Assembly: GCA_030272155.1 (NCBI GenBank)
Contig: CP126203.1
Span: forward strand, 1,550,001 to 1,614,000
Reading direction: 5' to 3'
Length of the DNA stretch: 64,000 bases
From: Tetradesmus obliquus
Taxonomy: Eukaryota; Chlorophyta; Chlorophyceae; Sphaeropleales; Scenedesmaceae
Below, piece after piece: positions 47,518-58,344 of this stretch; the first letter of the stretch is position 1, and the number at the start of each line of letters is the position of its first letter. Under the pieces are notes generated by a model that saw only the letters and a list, made by a program, of their open reading frames with translations, was not told the DNA's origin and did not search any database. A program made the position numbers and the translations under genes.

Positions 47518-49651
47518 GCTGATGGTGTGCCACAGCCGCCAAATGTCCAATGTACTGGGACACTAGTTATGTGTGTCTGCTGTTGAAGCTATAGAATGGG
47601 CCCCTGGGTTGATTCACTTGGCCCTCACGCTGCTGCTGTGGTGCCCTCTCCGGCTACGGTCTTAGCACCACTGGCAGGTGCTAGTGAGCTCAAGGGCCAG
47701 TGCCTGCAGGGACATGGGCTGTGTACAGTCAGCTGTGTATGCCTGCAGTCAAGTCAGTTGGGTCCTGCACACATATCACAGCCCAACTGCCACACACGGT
47801 GCAAGCACTGCTGCTGCTGCTGCTGCTGCTCCCTGTTGGCCCTGCAGTTGCACCTTTGCAACGCACTTATGACGTGTGCACGCCAAGGCTATTGCTGGAA
47901 CTGCATGCTGAGCACACAGCAGCAGGGAGGAACTCACTGCAACAACAGCAGTGTCCAGTGTTCACCAATGCTGAGCTTAGGTCATCGATGCCACAGCACG
48001 CAGAGTTCAGCTATGACTGTCACGTGATGATATAGCAAGTCTACACGCTCGTCCTCGGTACAAGTGCAGCTCGCTAGGCGAGCTTCACCCAGTTTGTAGC
48101 TGAGCAACTGTTGCAATGGCAAATGCCGGTGGACCGCACAGACTAGGTCGCCGTCATGTATTATTTCATCATTACAGCTTGGAACACGGCCGTATCTTCA
48201 GAGTATGCTCTTTCCAAGCTTGCTGGTGTCGCACACCTGTGATGGACACGGATAGGCGTCAGCCATGGCACACGGTGTAGTGTAATTATTAAGTTTCTTC
48301 ACGATGCCGTGTTCATGCGACGTGCTCATCGCTGCTTGGCGTAAACCATCTGCGTTGATGCGCCCACATGTCACCCGAGCGTAGCTATGACATCGCTAGT
48401 CACCCGATGGACAACAACTCCTCACCGTACGAAATTCAAACACGTACTGTTGCGGTTGTTTCTGCAAATGGACCGGGATGATGCATGCCAATGCCGCGTC
48501 TTGTCCGTGGTTTGTTCCGCGCTCATTCCCGGAATGCCCTGCACAGCAGCCTGCTGTGGCCTGCACTTGACGTGCTGCACTGCCTAAAGGCATGCAGGGG
48601 GAAAGAACATCACGACACATACCTGCGAAGCCTTTTGTGAGTTCCAAGATGCATTTTTCCTCACAAACCGCTTCTTTGGCATGCCGCTCCACCAGCCAGG
48701 AACAAGTGCTGCTCTTGTTAAACACCAATGACACAGCAACACCCATTGGCAGATCACAGCAAAGTGCACCATGTTATGTGCTGGCGCCTGCGCTAGCACT
48801 GTGACTTTCACGGTGAGTGCCGCTCAGCGGCAGCACTGCTGAGCTGGCCAGCTGCATTGGCTGACCGCAGCAGCTGGCTGGGCACCTTCAAGAAGACCGT
48901 CAACGGATCATCAACTGGAATAGGGGTAAATTTGTTGCCCATCAAGCCATAGCATCAATGCCAACTGATCACTGTCAACGGATGTGGTATTAAGCACGGC
49001 AAGGCAGGATGAGCAAGTAAGCACCAACTTGCTCCAAAGATATGCTTTTCATGTGCTGAGATTGCCTGATCACGGTGCAAGGGGCTGTAGCACGCTTGCA
49101 ATCATGATTTAAGAGACCAGGCACTAGTTTGTCAGGAGCTGCCATTCGCTGGCCAGCCCGGCCCTAGGGCTGTGGCAGATCCTTCATCAGTGACCGGGTT
49201 TCATGTAGTCATCAATTGGGTGCATTGCTGTTTGTTGCTTGGATAAGTGCTATTTGTGCTTGGAGAATCCTTCCATTCCATAACAAGGTGCCCTGTGCTT
49301 CGAGCATGCTAGTGAGTGTGCACGTTGTACTGCCTGGTGCCAGGCCAAGAATATCAGGCCTGAACTCAGATCTGACAGTATAGAGCATGTCCGAATGGGC
49401 TGCAAGTACCTTCAGCTGTTTCGACGAGGCGTTCTGCAATACGCTGGGCCAATGCTGCTTCACTGGTCTGCAGAAGCCACAGCCGTCATGACACATGACA
49501 GTGACAGACAGTACACCAGCCTTGACCAGCACTTGGTGCCATCCCGCTGCTGCAACCACCACATTTCCTGCACCCTGTCGTTCAAATTGCATTGACTGGG
49601 TTCTTGTGTGATAAGCGTCGCAAGAGCGTGATCTGCGGCACTGCCACCACC
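47518..49651. other. Divergent intergenic region between fucosyltransferase-like gene and GluRS
   Basis: Promoters for both genes must lie in these 2.1 kb. A few open stretches of 65-115 codons occur (for example 48396-48746, minus strand) but none has splice partners or a recognisable domain. I annotate none of them. Confidence 0.4.
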
Positions 49652-52600
49652 ATGGCTGCTGCCGCGAGCAGCCAGCAGCAGCCCGTGCTCACGTACTGGG
49701 ACCGCAACCCGCCTTTTGCAGCAGTAGCTTTGGCGCAGGCTGCCAATGTAGCTCTGCAGCATGCCGCCGATCTCAAGGCCACGAACAAGACCAACGCCAC
49801 GCTCAAGTTCCCTAGCGGGTGCGCAGCTGTTGCACTCATCATGCCTTCTTGCGATAGATAAGTTGAACCAGGAGTGCAGTTAGTCTTCATACAGCGATCG
49901 GGCTGCAAGAGTCTTGTTGCCTGCTTGGAGGCTGCCAGCAGCTGCTTGACCTACTGTACACCTACTGCTGCTGACACCCTCGTGACCACCCGCATCTTCT
50001 TCGTCCTGCAGGGAAGAGCTCGTCGGTGTGCCCATCATTCTCAAGTTCCTGACCCGCCTGGGAGCGCAGGAGGGCAGCAACCTGTACGGCCCAACACCAC
50101 TGGCAGCATGCCAGGTGCGAGCAGCAGCATAGCTGCTTTCTGCAGCTGCAGGGCTTGCCCAGTTGCCTGCTTCTAACTATACACAGTTCGCTGCTTGTGA
50201 CAGGTCACATGTTAGCAGCTACAGCATCGAACAGCAGCAATTGGCCAAGCAGGCAACACAGCGTCTGACTCGGGCATTGTGCTTTGCCTGCTTCGTTGCT
50301 GCTACTGCTGCCTTGCAGGTCGACCAGTGGATCGAGACATCCAGCCAGCTGGTGTCTGGGCAGCAGTTTGAGGCGCTGTGTGGGCGCCTGAGCGACTACC
50401 TGTCGCTGCGCTCCTACTTTGTGGGCTATGGCGTAACAGCAGCAGACGTGGCCATCTGGGGGCAACTGCAAGGTGAGCGCTTGTTATCTTTGTTTCTTGG
50501 CTGTTCACAACTAGGGTTAGGTGTTGCTTTGCTCCTACTGTGTGGGCTGTGGCGTACCAGCAGCAGACATGGCCATCTGGGGGCAGCTGCAGGGTGAGCG
50601 GCAGCATCTTCCTGTTCCTGCAAGCAAATACGTCAAATGCGTAGAAGCACAGCTGTCGAATGGCTTTGAGATGTGTGCCGCTGTGCAGTCGCCGGTGAAA
50701 GAGCTGTGTTGAATATGGCTGTGTAGTAGTGCACAACAGCGGTGGGGTTTCTCTGCTGCTGTTGGACGTGGAATCACAGCAGCAGGTGATTCTGAGGGCA
50801 CGATGTGTTCTGGGGGGCTGCAGCTTCTACACCCCTTGCTGTTTCTGTGGCTCGTACTGGAAAACCCCCCCAGCGTGCATCAATCTTACATTGTTCTTAC
50901 TGCTTGCTTGCTTGCTTGCTTGCAGCCTGCCCTCTGTGGAAGAAGGTGCGCCAGTCTCCCGCTGCTGCGCACCTGGCACGCTGGTTTGACCACATGTCCA
51001 GCCTGCCGGCCTGCGCAGCAGCAGTGGAGGACCTGTGCCCCACTAAGAAGCGCGAGGCAGCAGCAGCAGCAGACACCGCGGCCGGCAAGGGCGGCGGAGG
51101 TGCGTGTGATTTTGTCTGTTGGTGTGGTTTGTGCTTGCAGGAGGCTTGCAGGAAGCAGCGCTGCACTTGGGGTTGGGGTGATGTGGGATGCTGTCTTGCA
51201 GGAAGCAGCGGTAGATGTGCGGTGTGCCCATGTTTGACTCGTTCGTGTTGTCTTGCAGCAAGCTGCAGCCTTGCTGTCATGCTGCTGCAAGAAGCGCGGC
51301 TGCCACAGATGCTCCTTGACACTCAGCACTCACTCAAACACCTTGCTGCTCCTTGCCGCCTGTTGTGTTTTCGTACTTTTGCAGATGTCGGCTCATTTGA
51401 TGTGGGCCTGCCTGATGCTCAGATGGGCAAGGTGGTCACACGCTTCCACCAACAAAGAGCACTTCGACAATTCACTGCCGCTGCTGCTGCTGCTGCTGCT
51501 TATTCATCCTGCAGATGTCGGCTCCTTTGATGTGGGCCTGCCTGATGCTCAGATGGGCAAGGTGGTCACGCGCTTCCCACCTGAGCCCCTCAACAACTTC
51601 CTTGACACTGCTGCTGCTGCTACTGCTGCTGCTCGTGGCTCTGCTGCATATTCACTGCAGATGTCGGCTCGTTTGATGTGGGCTTGCCTGATGCGCAGAT
51701 GGGCAAGGTGGTCACGCGCTTTCCCCCGGAGCCTTCCGGCTACCTGCACATCGGCCACGCCAAGGCTGCGCTGCTCAACCAGCACTTTGCAAACATCTAC
51801 CAAGGCAGGCTGCTGGTAGGTGCTTCATTTGTGTACTGGCACTGGTGTACACTGGTATTTGGTATCTTGTGTGAAGCTGTACAGCTGTAAGGCCAGCATA
51901 ATGCTTGCAGGAACAGAACTCGATGATACAGTGTGTCGCAGTGAGTGTGTTTAGTGTTGATTGGTGATGAAGCTAGCTGCACGCACACCACCCTGGCCAA
52001 AAGCGGAGGCTAGTTAGGCCGGATTTGACCGGCCCCTGAGCCAGCCTCCTGTCGAGCTCAGGCACAGCACAGCCCAGGAGCTGTTTCTTGGGTGAGCGCC
52101 GCGATGCACCCGAAAAGTGCGCATGAACAGGACGCTCAATCCACAGCCCCACAAAACCAACAGATCTTTCCTCTTTGCGGTGTTCCCTTTTAATCTTGGG
52201 TTGCATCAGCTGTTGGTAAACAAAGCAACTGTGCAGCTGCTGAGTGACCACGTAACAATATAACAACATTTGAATGCAGGTGCGCTTTGATGACACCAAC
52301 CCCACCAAGGAGAAGGACGAGTATGTGGAGAACATTATCAAGGACATGCAGACGCTGGGCCTGCAATACAAGACCATCACCTACACCAGTGACTACTTCC
52401 CGCAGGTGGGCATGAAATCGGTGGTTTGAACCGCTTGGGCTGAAGGCGTGTTTGTGTGTTAGCACGACACAGCAGGGTGAACATGCTGGCCGTCAATCAC
52501 AGGCATGCTGTGTTAACCCCTTGTGCAGCATCAGCTAAGCACATGCTGCACGGCGCACCAGCCGCGGGAATTGCACACATTGCCTTCGTGTTGTCTGCTT

Positions 52601-54011
52601 GTTTGGTGATGGCCAGCTTCTAGCTGCATGCATTTGCGTTGCTGACTCAGTCAAAGGGCCTATGTCACAGTGTTTGCTTAACCTGACGCTGCTGCCACTG
52701 CTGGTGCTGCTGCTGCTGCTGCTGCCAGATGCTGGACCTGGGTGAGCGCCTGATCAAGGCTGGCGTGCTGTACGCGGATGACACGCCGGTAGACCAGATG
52801 CGTGAGGTGGGTGGACAATTGTTTCTGCTGCTGTGCTGTTGCGTGCTGCAGTCATGTGCTACAGTGCAACAGAGATGAGTTCGCTTCGAAATCAGGAATG
52901 AGTAGTAGTGAGTGTGTTGCTTGTGGTGTTGCATGTGGCTGGCAGAGATGGTGTGAGCACAGCCATGGGGGTCCAGTTGGTTGAAGTAATGCTATTGTGC
53001 TGCATGCCATGCCTCCAATGCACTGAGATTTGCATCAGGATTGCAATGCTTGAGCTTGCAGTGTTTTTTAGGCTGCTGTGCGGTCAAGTGATGGGCTGGG
53101 ATGACACAGTTATCCGCGCTACTGAGATTCTCAGTGACGATAACGATAACAATGGTTGAATTTCTTCGACTGAGCCCATATGCATCAATTGTGGCAGAAC
53201 ACCAGCAAAATGACTGTAAAATATGATAGCGTGTGTTACAACTGTCTGCTTGTTACAATTTGTTGAAGACTTTGCACAGTCTTATGTTGCGTCCAGAAAA
53301 GCAGTGATCACTGTGCATGTGCATGTGTTGTGTGAGACGCAGAGCCTGCTTTTGCATCAGATGCTCGGCACTGCATGCTGCTGTTGGGCAGGGATGACAC
53401 AGTTATCCGCGCTACTGAGTTCCTCAGTGACGATAACGATAACAATGGTTGAATTTCTTCGACTGAGCCCACAGTCACATGCTGCCTTCTTCCGCTCCTC
53501 TTTCAAATGTGTATGGCTGTATGGCTGTGCGTGCTGCTGGCAAACCTGTACTTAACCAGACATTTGCAGCTGCTCCTGCTTGCTGCTGACAAACTGTGCA
53601 CCTTTGCTGCTGTCTGTTCTTTTTTCTTTCCTTGTGCTGTGCAGGAGCGCATGCACGGCATTGAGTCAAAACGCCGTGGCCGCTCGCCAGAGGAAACGCT
53701 GGCGATGTTCAAGGAGATGCAGGTGAGTGTTATGTTTGTAACTCATTAATCCATGAGGTATGTGATGTAACACATGTTGCCTGTCATCACAGCACAATTC
53801 CACTACTGGTGCTGCTGCTGTTGGGATCATAGCTGCACACAGGCATTACACATGGTGTGGCAGTAGAGCAACAGTCGGCCGTGAAATGCCAGTGCATGGA
53901 TCTGCCACTCACTCCAAGCTTGATGTTGCTGCTGCTGCTGCTGTCCACAATACAGGCTGCAGCGAGGAGGGGCTCAAGCACTGCCTGCGCTTCAAGCTGC
54001 TACTCATGTTT

Positions 54012-54046
<35 letters not shown>

Positions 54047-57000
54047 GCTGCTGCTGTGCAACAGGCTGGCAGCGAGGAGGGGCTCAAGAACTGCCTGCGC
54101 TTCAAGCTGGACATGCAGGCGGGCAACAAGGCGCTGCGCGACCCCGTGGCCTTCAGGTGCAACCTGACACACCACTGGCGCACAGGCCACGCCTACAAGG
54201 TGAGGGACAGGGCTTTTGGTCTCTTTATGTAGTGCAACTGGTGTTGCATTCCACGTAAGAAGCAGCTGCTGCAAGCAAGGGGCACAGAGTCATATCACAG
54301 CTTACAAGGTGAGTTTGTATATGCACACACTACCCTGGCCAAAAGCGGAGGCTAGTTAGGCCGGATTTGACCGGCCCCTGAGCCAGCCTCCTGTCGAGCT
54401 TAGGCACAGCACAGCCCAGGAGCTGTTTCTTGGGTGAGCGCCGCGATGCACCCGAAAAGTGCGCATGAACAGGACGCTCAATCCACAGCCCCACAACCCG
54501 GTGTTTATGCAACTTTTCCATGCCTTGGAGGCGTGACTGTGTGATGTGGTTCCATGTAACACTTTTGTCCTCTTAAACCACCGTCACATTATTACAGTCC
54601 TGGCTCCGTTGGCTCCGCCCTCTGCTTCGCACGTCAATGGCGCCAGATGCACAAAGGTTTGTCTGCCATGCACTGCGGCCTGACCCACGATGCCTTTGGC
54701 GGTATGCGGCATGACGCGTGCCGCTCTTTTGCGTTATGGGTGAGGTCACAGTGTATGGCAGGTCAACCTGTGTGCGTCTGGTGCTGCTGTCAAGTCAAGG
54801 AGAGGGCGGGTGTGACAGCGACAAGGGGTTTGCATCCACAGCTGCCCGTGAACCGACTGCTCACTTGTTGTGCACGGCGTGTCTCGTATTCCTGTGCACA
54901 CACCACAACACCACGCCAGGTGTACCCCACGTACGACTGTGTGTGCCTCTTTCTCGATGCGCTGGAGGGCGCCACGCATGCACTGCCATAACAGAACATG
55001 TTATTTCACGTAGTGTTCCAATGTTTCCGTCTCCTTTCTCATCTGCAGCTGCCCCGGTGAACTGATTGCTCGCTTGTGGTGCACCCCCTGTCTGCCTGCC
55101 CGGGTTTCTGTCTACAACACCACGCCAGGTGTACCCTACGTATGACTTTGCGTGCCCTTTTGTGGACGCGCTCGAGGGCGTCACACACGCGCTGCGCACC
55201 AGCGAGTACAAGGACCGCGAGGCGCAGTACTACTGGATCCTGGAGCAGCAGCAGAAGGTGTGGCCGGGGCTGCCCAAGGTGCACATCTGGGACTACAGCA
55301 GGTGAGGCAACTTTATGTTGAGTGGAGCTGATAGGCTGTGCCATCACAGTACAGTGCATATGTACAACAGCTGTTTGGCTGCATCGACGTCATAAAACAA
55401 ACAATACTTGGTTGTTTTGTGCTGTTGGGTGAGTGTGGATGTGCGCGCGTGCCATCACAGTTTGACGTTTGTGATGTGGCTGGCTCTGGTTGTGGTAGCG
55501 CGTCCATGAAATTGCTTTGCTGCAGTGAGGATAGCTTTCTCAGAGGTCACGACCACTGACGATCACTCACAACTCCTACTCATTCTGAGCAGCAAAGCCA
55601 AGTGTCAAGAGCTACTTTAGCAGCTCAGCGTTACATGTTGTTGTATTTGCTGGCTGGCTGTGTAGATTGATGGATTCTAAATTGGCAGTACACCACATGC
55701 TGCAGCAGGTCCTTCCATACTGTGTTTGTCTCATATTTACATCTAGTACTGATGTTTGTGTGTGGGAGTGTCGTCCATTGTGTGGTACGGCGTGGTGCTG
55801 TGAGGAAGAACCTTGGCAGAGATTTCACTGTGAAGATCAACTCTACTCCTACTCATTCTGAGCACCCTGTGATTGTTAACTCGCACTGGCACGCCACATC
55901 CTGTGGAGGCGCACCGTGCAAAACCATCTGTGGTGCGCGCTGCTGCTGTGGAGCGCACCTTGGCTGCTTGATGGGTCCCCTGCACTCACTCAGCAATCGC
56001 CTTATTATGTTCTTTTGCTGCTGCTGCCGCATCCTGCAGGCTCAACTTCGTGTACACCGTGCTCTCCAAGCGCAAGCTCACCTGGTTTGTGCAGACCAAC
56101 CGTGTGGACGGCTGGGACGACCCGCGCATGCCTACAGTGCAGGGCATCTTCAGGCGGGGCCTGCAGGTTGAGGCGCTGCGGGAGTTCATCCTGAGCCAGG
56201 GGGCCTCGAAAAATGTAACATACCAGGAGTGGGACAAGATCTGGACGATCAACAAGAAGCTGATCGACCCGGTGTGCCCGCGGCACACCGCCGTGGCGGC
56301 GGCTGGCAAGGTGCTGCTGACGCTGGAGGGTGAGTGGCGGGCTGCGGCGGGCGCTGCTTTCCTGCGAGTGTCCTGCAAGCTGTGATGCAGCATGAGTGAG
56401 GCTGTGAGCAAGTTGGTTGCCCGTTGGATGTTGTGCGCCTGACTGCAAGCAGACAGCAGCGGTCGCCTCCAGCAAGCTACTTTGCTGGTCTGGCAGGCCG
56501 AAGATCGGCGGCTGCAGGGCTCCTGCACATTTCCTGCAAACTGTTGATGGCCTCCTGCATGCCGCACTTGTTGTTCAAGTACTTCCTGCAAGCGATGGAT
56601 GCCTGGCAGAACCTTCTTGTGTAACGTCTGCCCAACAGGATATCTGCTTATAACATGCTCGACACTGCTGCTCAAGTGCCCACCCTGCTGCTGCTGCTGC
56701 TGCCCGCAGGTGCGCCCGCCAGCCCTGAGTCCTCCACCATCGCCAAGCACAAGAAGAACGCTGCCGTGGGCAGCAAGACGCTGCTGAGGCTGGGCCGGGT
56801 GTGGCTGGATCAGGCGGACGGGCAGGAGGTGCAGGAAGGGGAGGAGGTCACGCTCATGGACTGGGGCAACGCCATCATCAAGGTGCGCTGGAAGATGATG
56901 TTAACCATCATTTCAGGTTGTACCCAAAATGTTTGAAGAGTAGCAGCATCTAGCATTGGAGGCGGATGGTAGGGTGTGCATGTGTGTTGCGTCTGGTGTG

Positions 57001-58344
57001 CGGGCTGGAGGTGCGTTGCGGTTGTGCTGCCTGGCTGTTGGTGTGTTTGGGTGTGGCTGGACCAGGCTGATGGCCAGGAGGTGCCCGAAGGGAGGCAGGT
57101 GACGCTCATGGATTGGGGCAACGCCATCATCAAGGTGCGTTGGGCACCTTGAAACAGGGCACTTCACTTCAGGATGTTGTGCTGTCGCTTGCTAGCATCA
57201 AGGTCGCAGTGCAGGGCATTTACAGCTGTGTTGTGATTGCTGGTTCGCAAGACTCTTGGGGGGTATTCTTTGTGGATGTGCATTGCCGATGCTGTTGTGT
57301 GCGTACTGGGTCGCGGCAGCTGGTGGCTATCGTGTTGGCAGCTGGCGTATGGTGTTGCCATCATGAGGCAAGCTGTAGATAAGGCCAAGTTGCAGTATTA
57401 GTTGCATTGTTAGTTTGCTGTTCAAAGGTTACTGCTGCCCGCCCTGTGAGGACAACATCACGTTGTAATGTTGACGCGGCTGCTCCCAAAGCAGCTGGGG
57501 TGATGCTCCGAAAAGCGATTCTGAGGGCTGCAACCTGCATCTGTGTCATTTTGCCTTTTTATGTCGTCTCAAGTGATGAGGTGGCAGCAAAAACACTTAC
57601 ATTACATATCCGCCCCACTTCCTCGTGCATCATGCACATCTCACGCTGACTGCACCTGTTTTCCTGCCTTCTTTCCTGCAGTCCGTGAGCAAGGGCCCGG
57701 ATGGCCAGGTCACTGGCCTGACAGGGACGCTGAACCTCGCAGGAGACTTCAAGAAGACGCGGCTCAAGCTGACGTGGCTTGCTGACGTGTCTGAGCTGGT
57801 GCCGCTGACGTTGACCGACTTTGACTACCTCATCACCAAGAAGAAGGTACGCTGCTGCTGCCTGGTTTGCGGTACAGCTTGTGGGACTAAAGAATGGGGC
57901 GAATGGCTGGTGCTTCTTTACGGCTGTTGCCTGCTTGCTCTTATGAGCTGATGGGTGGCAACTGGTATAGGCATGCCACAACATTCGCAAATCAACGTGC
58001 CACTGCTAAAACTATGCTGGTGGAGGAGGACGATGATTTCGAGCAGCTGGTCAACCCCACCACCACGGTTTGATGCGTTTACTCTTGTTAATGTCAGGGT
58101 TCCAGTCTGACCACATCACTTGCGCTGCTTGCAGGTTGAGGAGGACGATGATTTCGAGCAGCTGGTCAACCCCACCACAAAGTTTGAAAGCGCAGCGCTG
58201 GGCGACGTCAACATGGCGGCCCTGAAGAAGGGCGACCTGCTGCAGCTGGAGCGCAAGGGCTACTTCATCTGCGACGTGCCGTATGGCGGCAGCGCGGACA
58301 AGCCTGCGGTGCTGTTCAGCATACCCGACGGCCGCACAAAGTAA
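49652..58344 (+). CDS. Glutamyl-tRNA synthetase, cytosolic (EC 6.1.1.17)
   Basis: Fourteen exons join in phase: 49652-49818, 50012-50114, 50319-50472, 50926-51099, 51661-51815, 52280-52405, 52729-52806, 53645-53722, 54065-54199, 55129-55301, 56040-56329, 56710-56882, 57682-57846 and 58135-58344. The product is 726 residues, near the ~720 of plant cytosolic GluRS. It charges tRNA-Glu with glutamate using ATP. The N-terminal ~170 residues form a GST-like domain ([20 protein letters not shown]). A Lys/Ala linker follows. The class I catalytic core has [20 protein letters not shown] (HIGH at 229-232), [14 protein letters not shown] and the KMSKS-equivalent VLSKRKL (about 455-461). [16 protein letters not shown] and the C-terminal beta-barrel anticodon-binding domain ([24 protein letters not shown]) complete it. 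The ATG at 49652 has a CCACC context. No transit peptide is seen, so the cytosol is the likely location. Its introns host snoRNA candidates. Confidence 0.97.
50526..50601 (+). repeat. Donor-side copy downstream of GluRS exon 50319-50472
   Basis: TGGCCATCTGGGGGCAGCTG and the GGTGAGCG donor repeat the exon end about 120 bp downstream. Confidence 0.92.
51384..51600 (+). repeat. Two acceptor-side copies upstream of GluRS exon 51661-51815
   Basis: GCAGATGTCGGCTCATTTGA and the following ~60 bases, encoding [16 protein letters not shown], occur from about 51384 and 51513 before the true exon at 51661. Both carry usable CAG acceptors. The second extends into CCACCTGAGCCC before diverging just short of the HIGH motif. 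Confidence 0.93.
51990..52154. repeat. 165-bp structured intronic repeat, copy 1
   Basis: It lies in GluRS intron 5 and matches copy 2 (54332-54496) at 164 of 165 positions. It folds on paper: GGAGGCT/AGCCTCC encloses GGCCGG/CCGGCC with loop ATTTGA. A rival stem is CCTGAGC/GCTCAGG, and a second domain has GAGCG/CGCTC around GCAC/GTGC. An ACAGCA word lies between the domains and ACA lies near the 3' end. That layout is reminiscent of an H/ACA snoRNA, but a SINE-like or other structured RNA is equally possible. Confidence 0.7.
53092..53178 (+). ncRNA. Box C/D snoRNA candidate, copy A (GluRS intron 7)
   Basis: Terminal stem TGGGCT/AGCCCA (53092-53097 and 53173-53178, overlapping the last base of box D) brackets C box GGGATGA (53098-53104). 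D' CTGA is at 53122-53125, C' GTGACGA at 53134-53140 and D box CTGA at 53170-53173. The 14 bases GGTTGAATTTCTTC (53154-53167), two bases before box D, are complementary to GAAGAAATTCAACC. That is a conserved stretch of eukaryotic large-subunit rRNA as I recall it. The D+5 rule would place 2'-O-methylation on the second A of GAAG, probably the site called Am2220 in yeast. Confidence 0.8.
53385..53471 (+). ncRNA. Box C/D snoRNA candidate, copy B (GluRS intron 7)
   Basis: This is a second copy 293 bp downstream of copy A. The 81-bp core is near-identical, with changes confined to the bases between D' and C' (ATT to TTC). Boxes are C GGGATGA 53391-53397, D' 53415-53418, C' 53427-53433 and D 53463-53466. 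The stem is TGGGC/GCCCA and the same 14-base guide lies at 53447-53460. Confidence 0.8.
54332..54496. repeat. 165-bp structured intronic repeat, copy 2
   Basis: It lies in GluRS intron 9, just after a duplicated donor junction (TTACAAGGTGAGTTT at 54302). The single difference from copy 1 is C to T at 54401, which keeps a G-U pair in the CCTGAGC/GCTYAGG stem. No target-site duplication is seen. Confidence 0.7.
54830..55128 (+). repeat. Acceptor-side copy upstream of GluRS exon 55129-55301
   Basis: CACCACGCCAGGTGTACCCC at about 54911 begins a diverged copy of the exon start ([16 protein letters not shown] against [16 protein letters not shown]). The preceding intron segment (GAACTGATTGCTC / GAACCGACTGCTC) is also repeated, so the unit is about 215 bp. 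Confidence 0.88.
55514..55598 (+). ncRNA. Box C/D snoRNA candidate, copy C (GluRS intron 10)
   Basis: A perfect 10-bp terminal stem GCTTTGCTGC/GCAGCAAAGC (55514-55523 and 55589-55598) brackets C box variant GTGAGGA (55525-55531) and D box CTGA (55585-55588). A D'-like CTGA lies at about 55556. The bases before box D, ACTCCTACTCATT, contain CTCCTACTC. This is complementary to GAGTAGGAG in the conserved LSU rRNA segment ACGAGTAGGAGG (recalled, one mismatch nearer the box). Confidence 0.72.
55794..55866 (+). ncRNA. Box C/D snoRNA candidate, copy D (GluRS intron 10)
   Basis: Same C box GTGAGGA (55800-55806), D box CTGA (55858-55861) and guide CTACTCCTACTCATT as copy C. The terminal stem differs: GGTGC/GCACC (55794-55798 and 55862-55866). 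Two different stems that are each self-complementary around the same boxes argue for a selected RNA structure. Confidence 0.72.
57035..57134 (+). repeat. Donor-side copy downstream of GluRS exon 56710-56882
   Basis: The exon end, encoding [11 protein letters not shown] and [10 protein letters not shown] with its GTGCG donor, is repeated about 250 bp downstream. A few substitutions change the protein meaning (VPEGRQ for VQEGEE). Confidence 0.92.
58018..58075 (+). repeat. Acceptor-side copy upstream of GluRS exon 58135-58344
   Basis: GAGGAGGACGATGATTTCGA and the next ~30 bases repeat the exon start 117 bp upstream. The copy ends in ACCACGGTTTGATG. Confidence 0.92.

Noticed and set aside
48026-48100. 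Possible box C/D snoRNA (GTGATGA ... CTGA)
   Set aside because: There is no terminal stem around the boxes and no D'/C' pair, and it is intergenic.
48396-48746. Minus-strand 116-codon open frame
   Set aside because: No recognisable domain, no neighbours in phase and no clear start context.
52011-52045. tRNA-like arm in the intronic repeat (minus-strand GGTCAAATCC next to TGGCTCAGG)
   Set aside because: The A-box-like and B-box-like words are only a few bases apart and no full cloverleaf can be drawn, so it is not called as a tRNA or tRNA-derived SINE.
57583-57652. Possible box C/D snoRNA in GluRS intron 12 (GTGATGA ... CTGA)
   Set aside because: The C box is perfect and the spacing fits, but the flanks do not pair, unlike the four accepted candidates.
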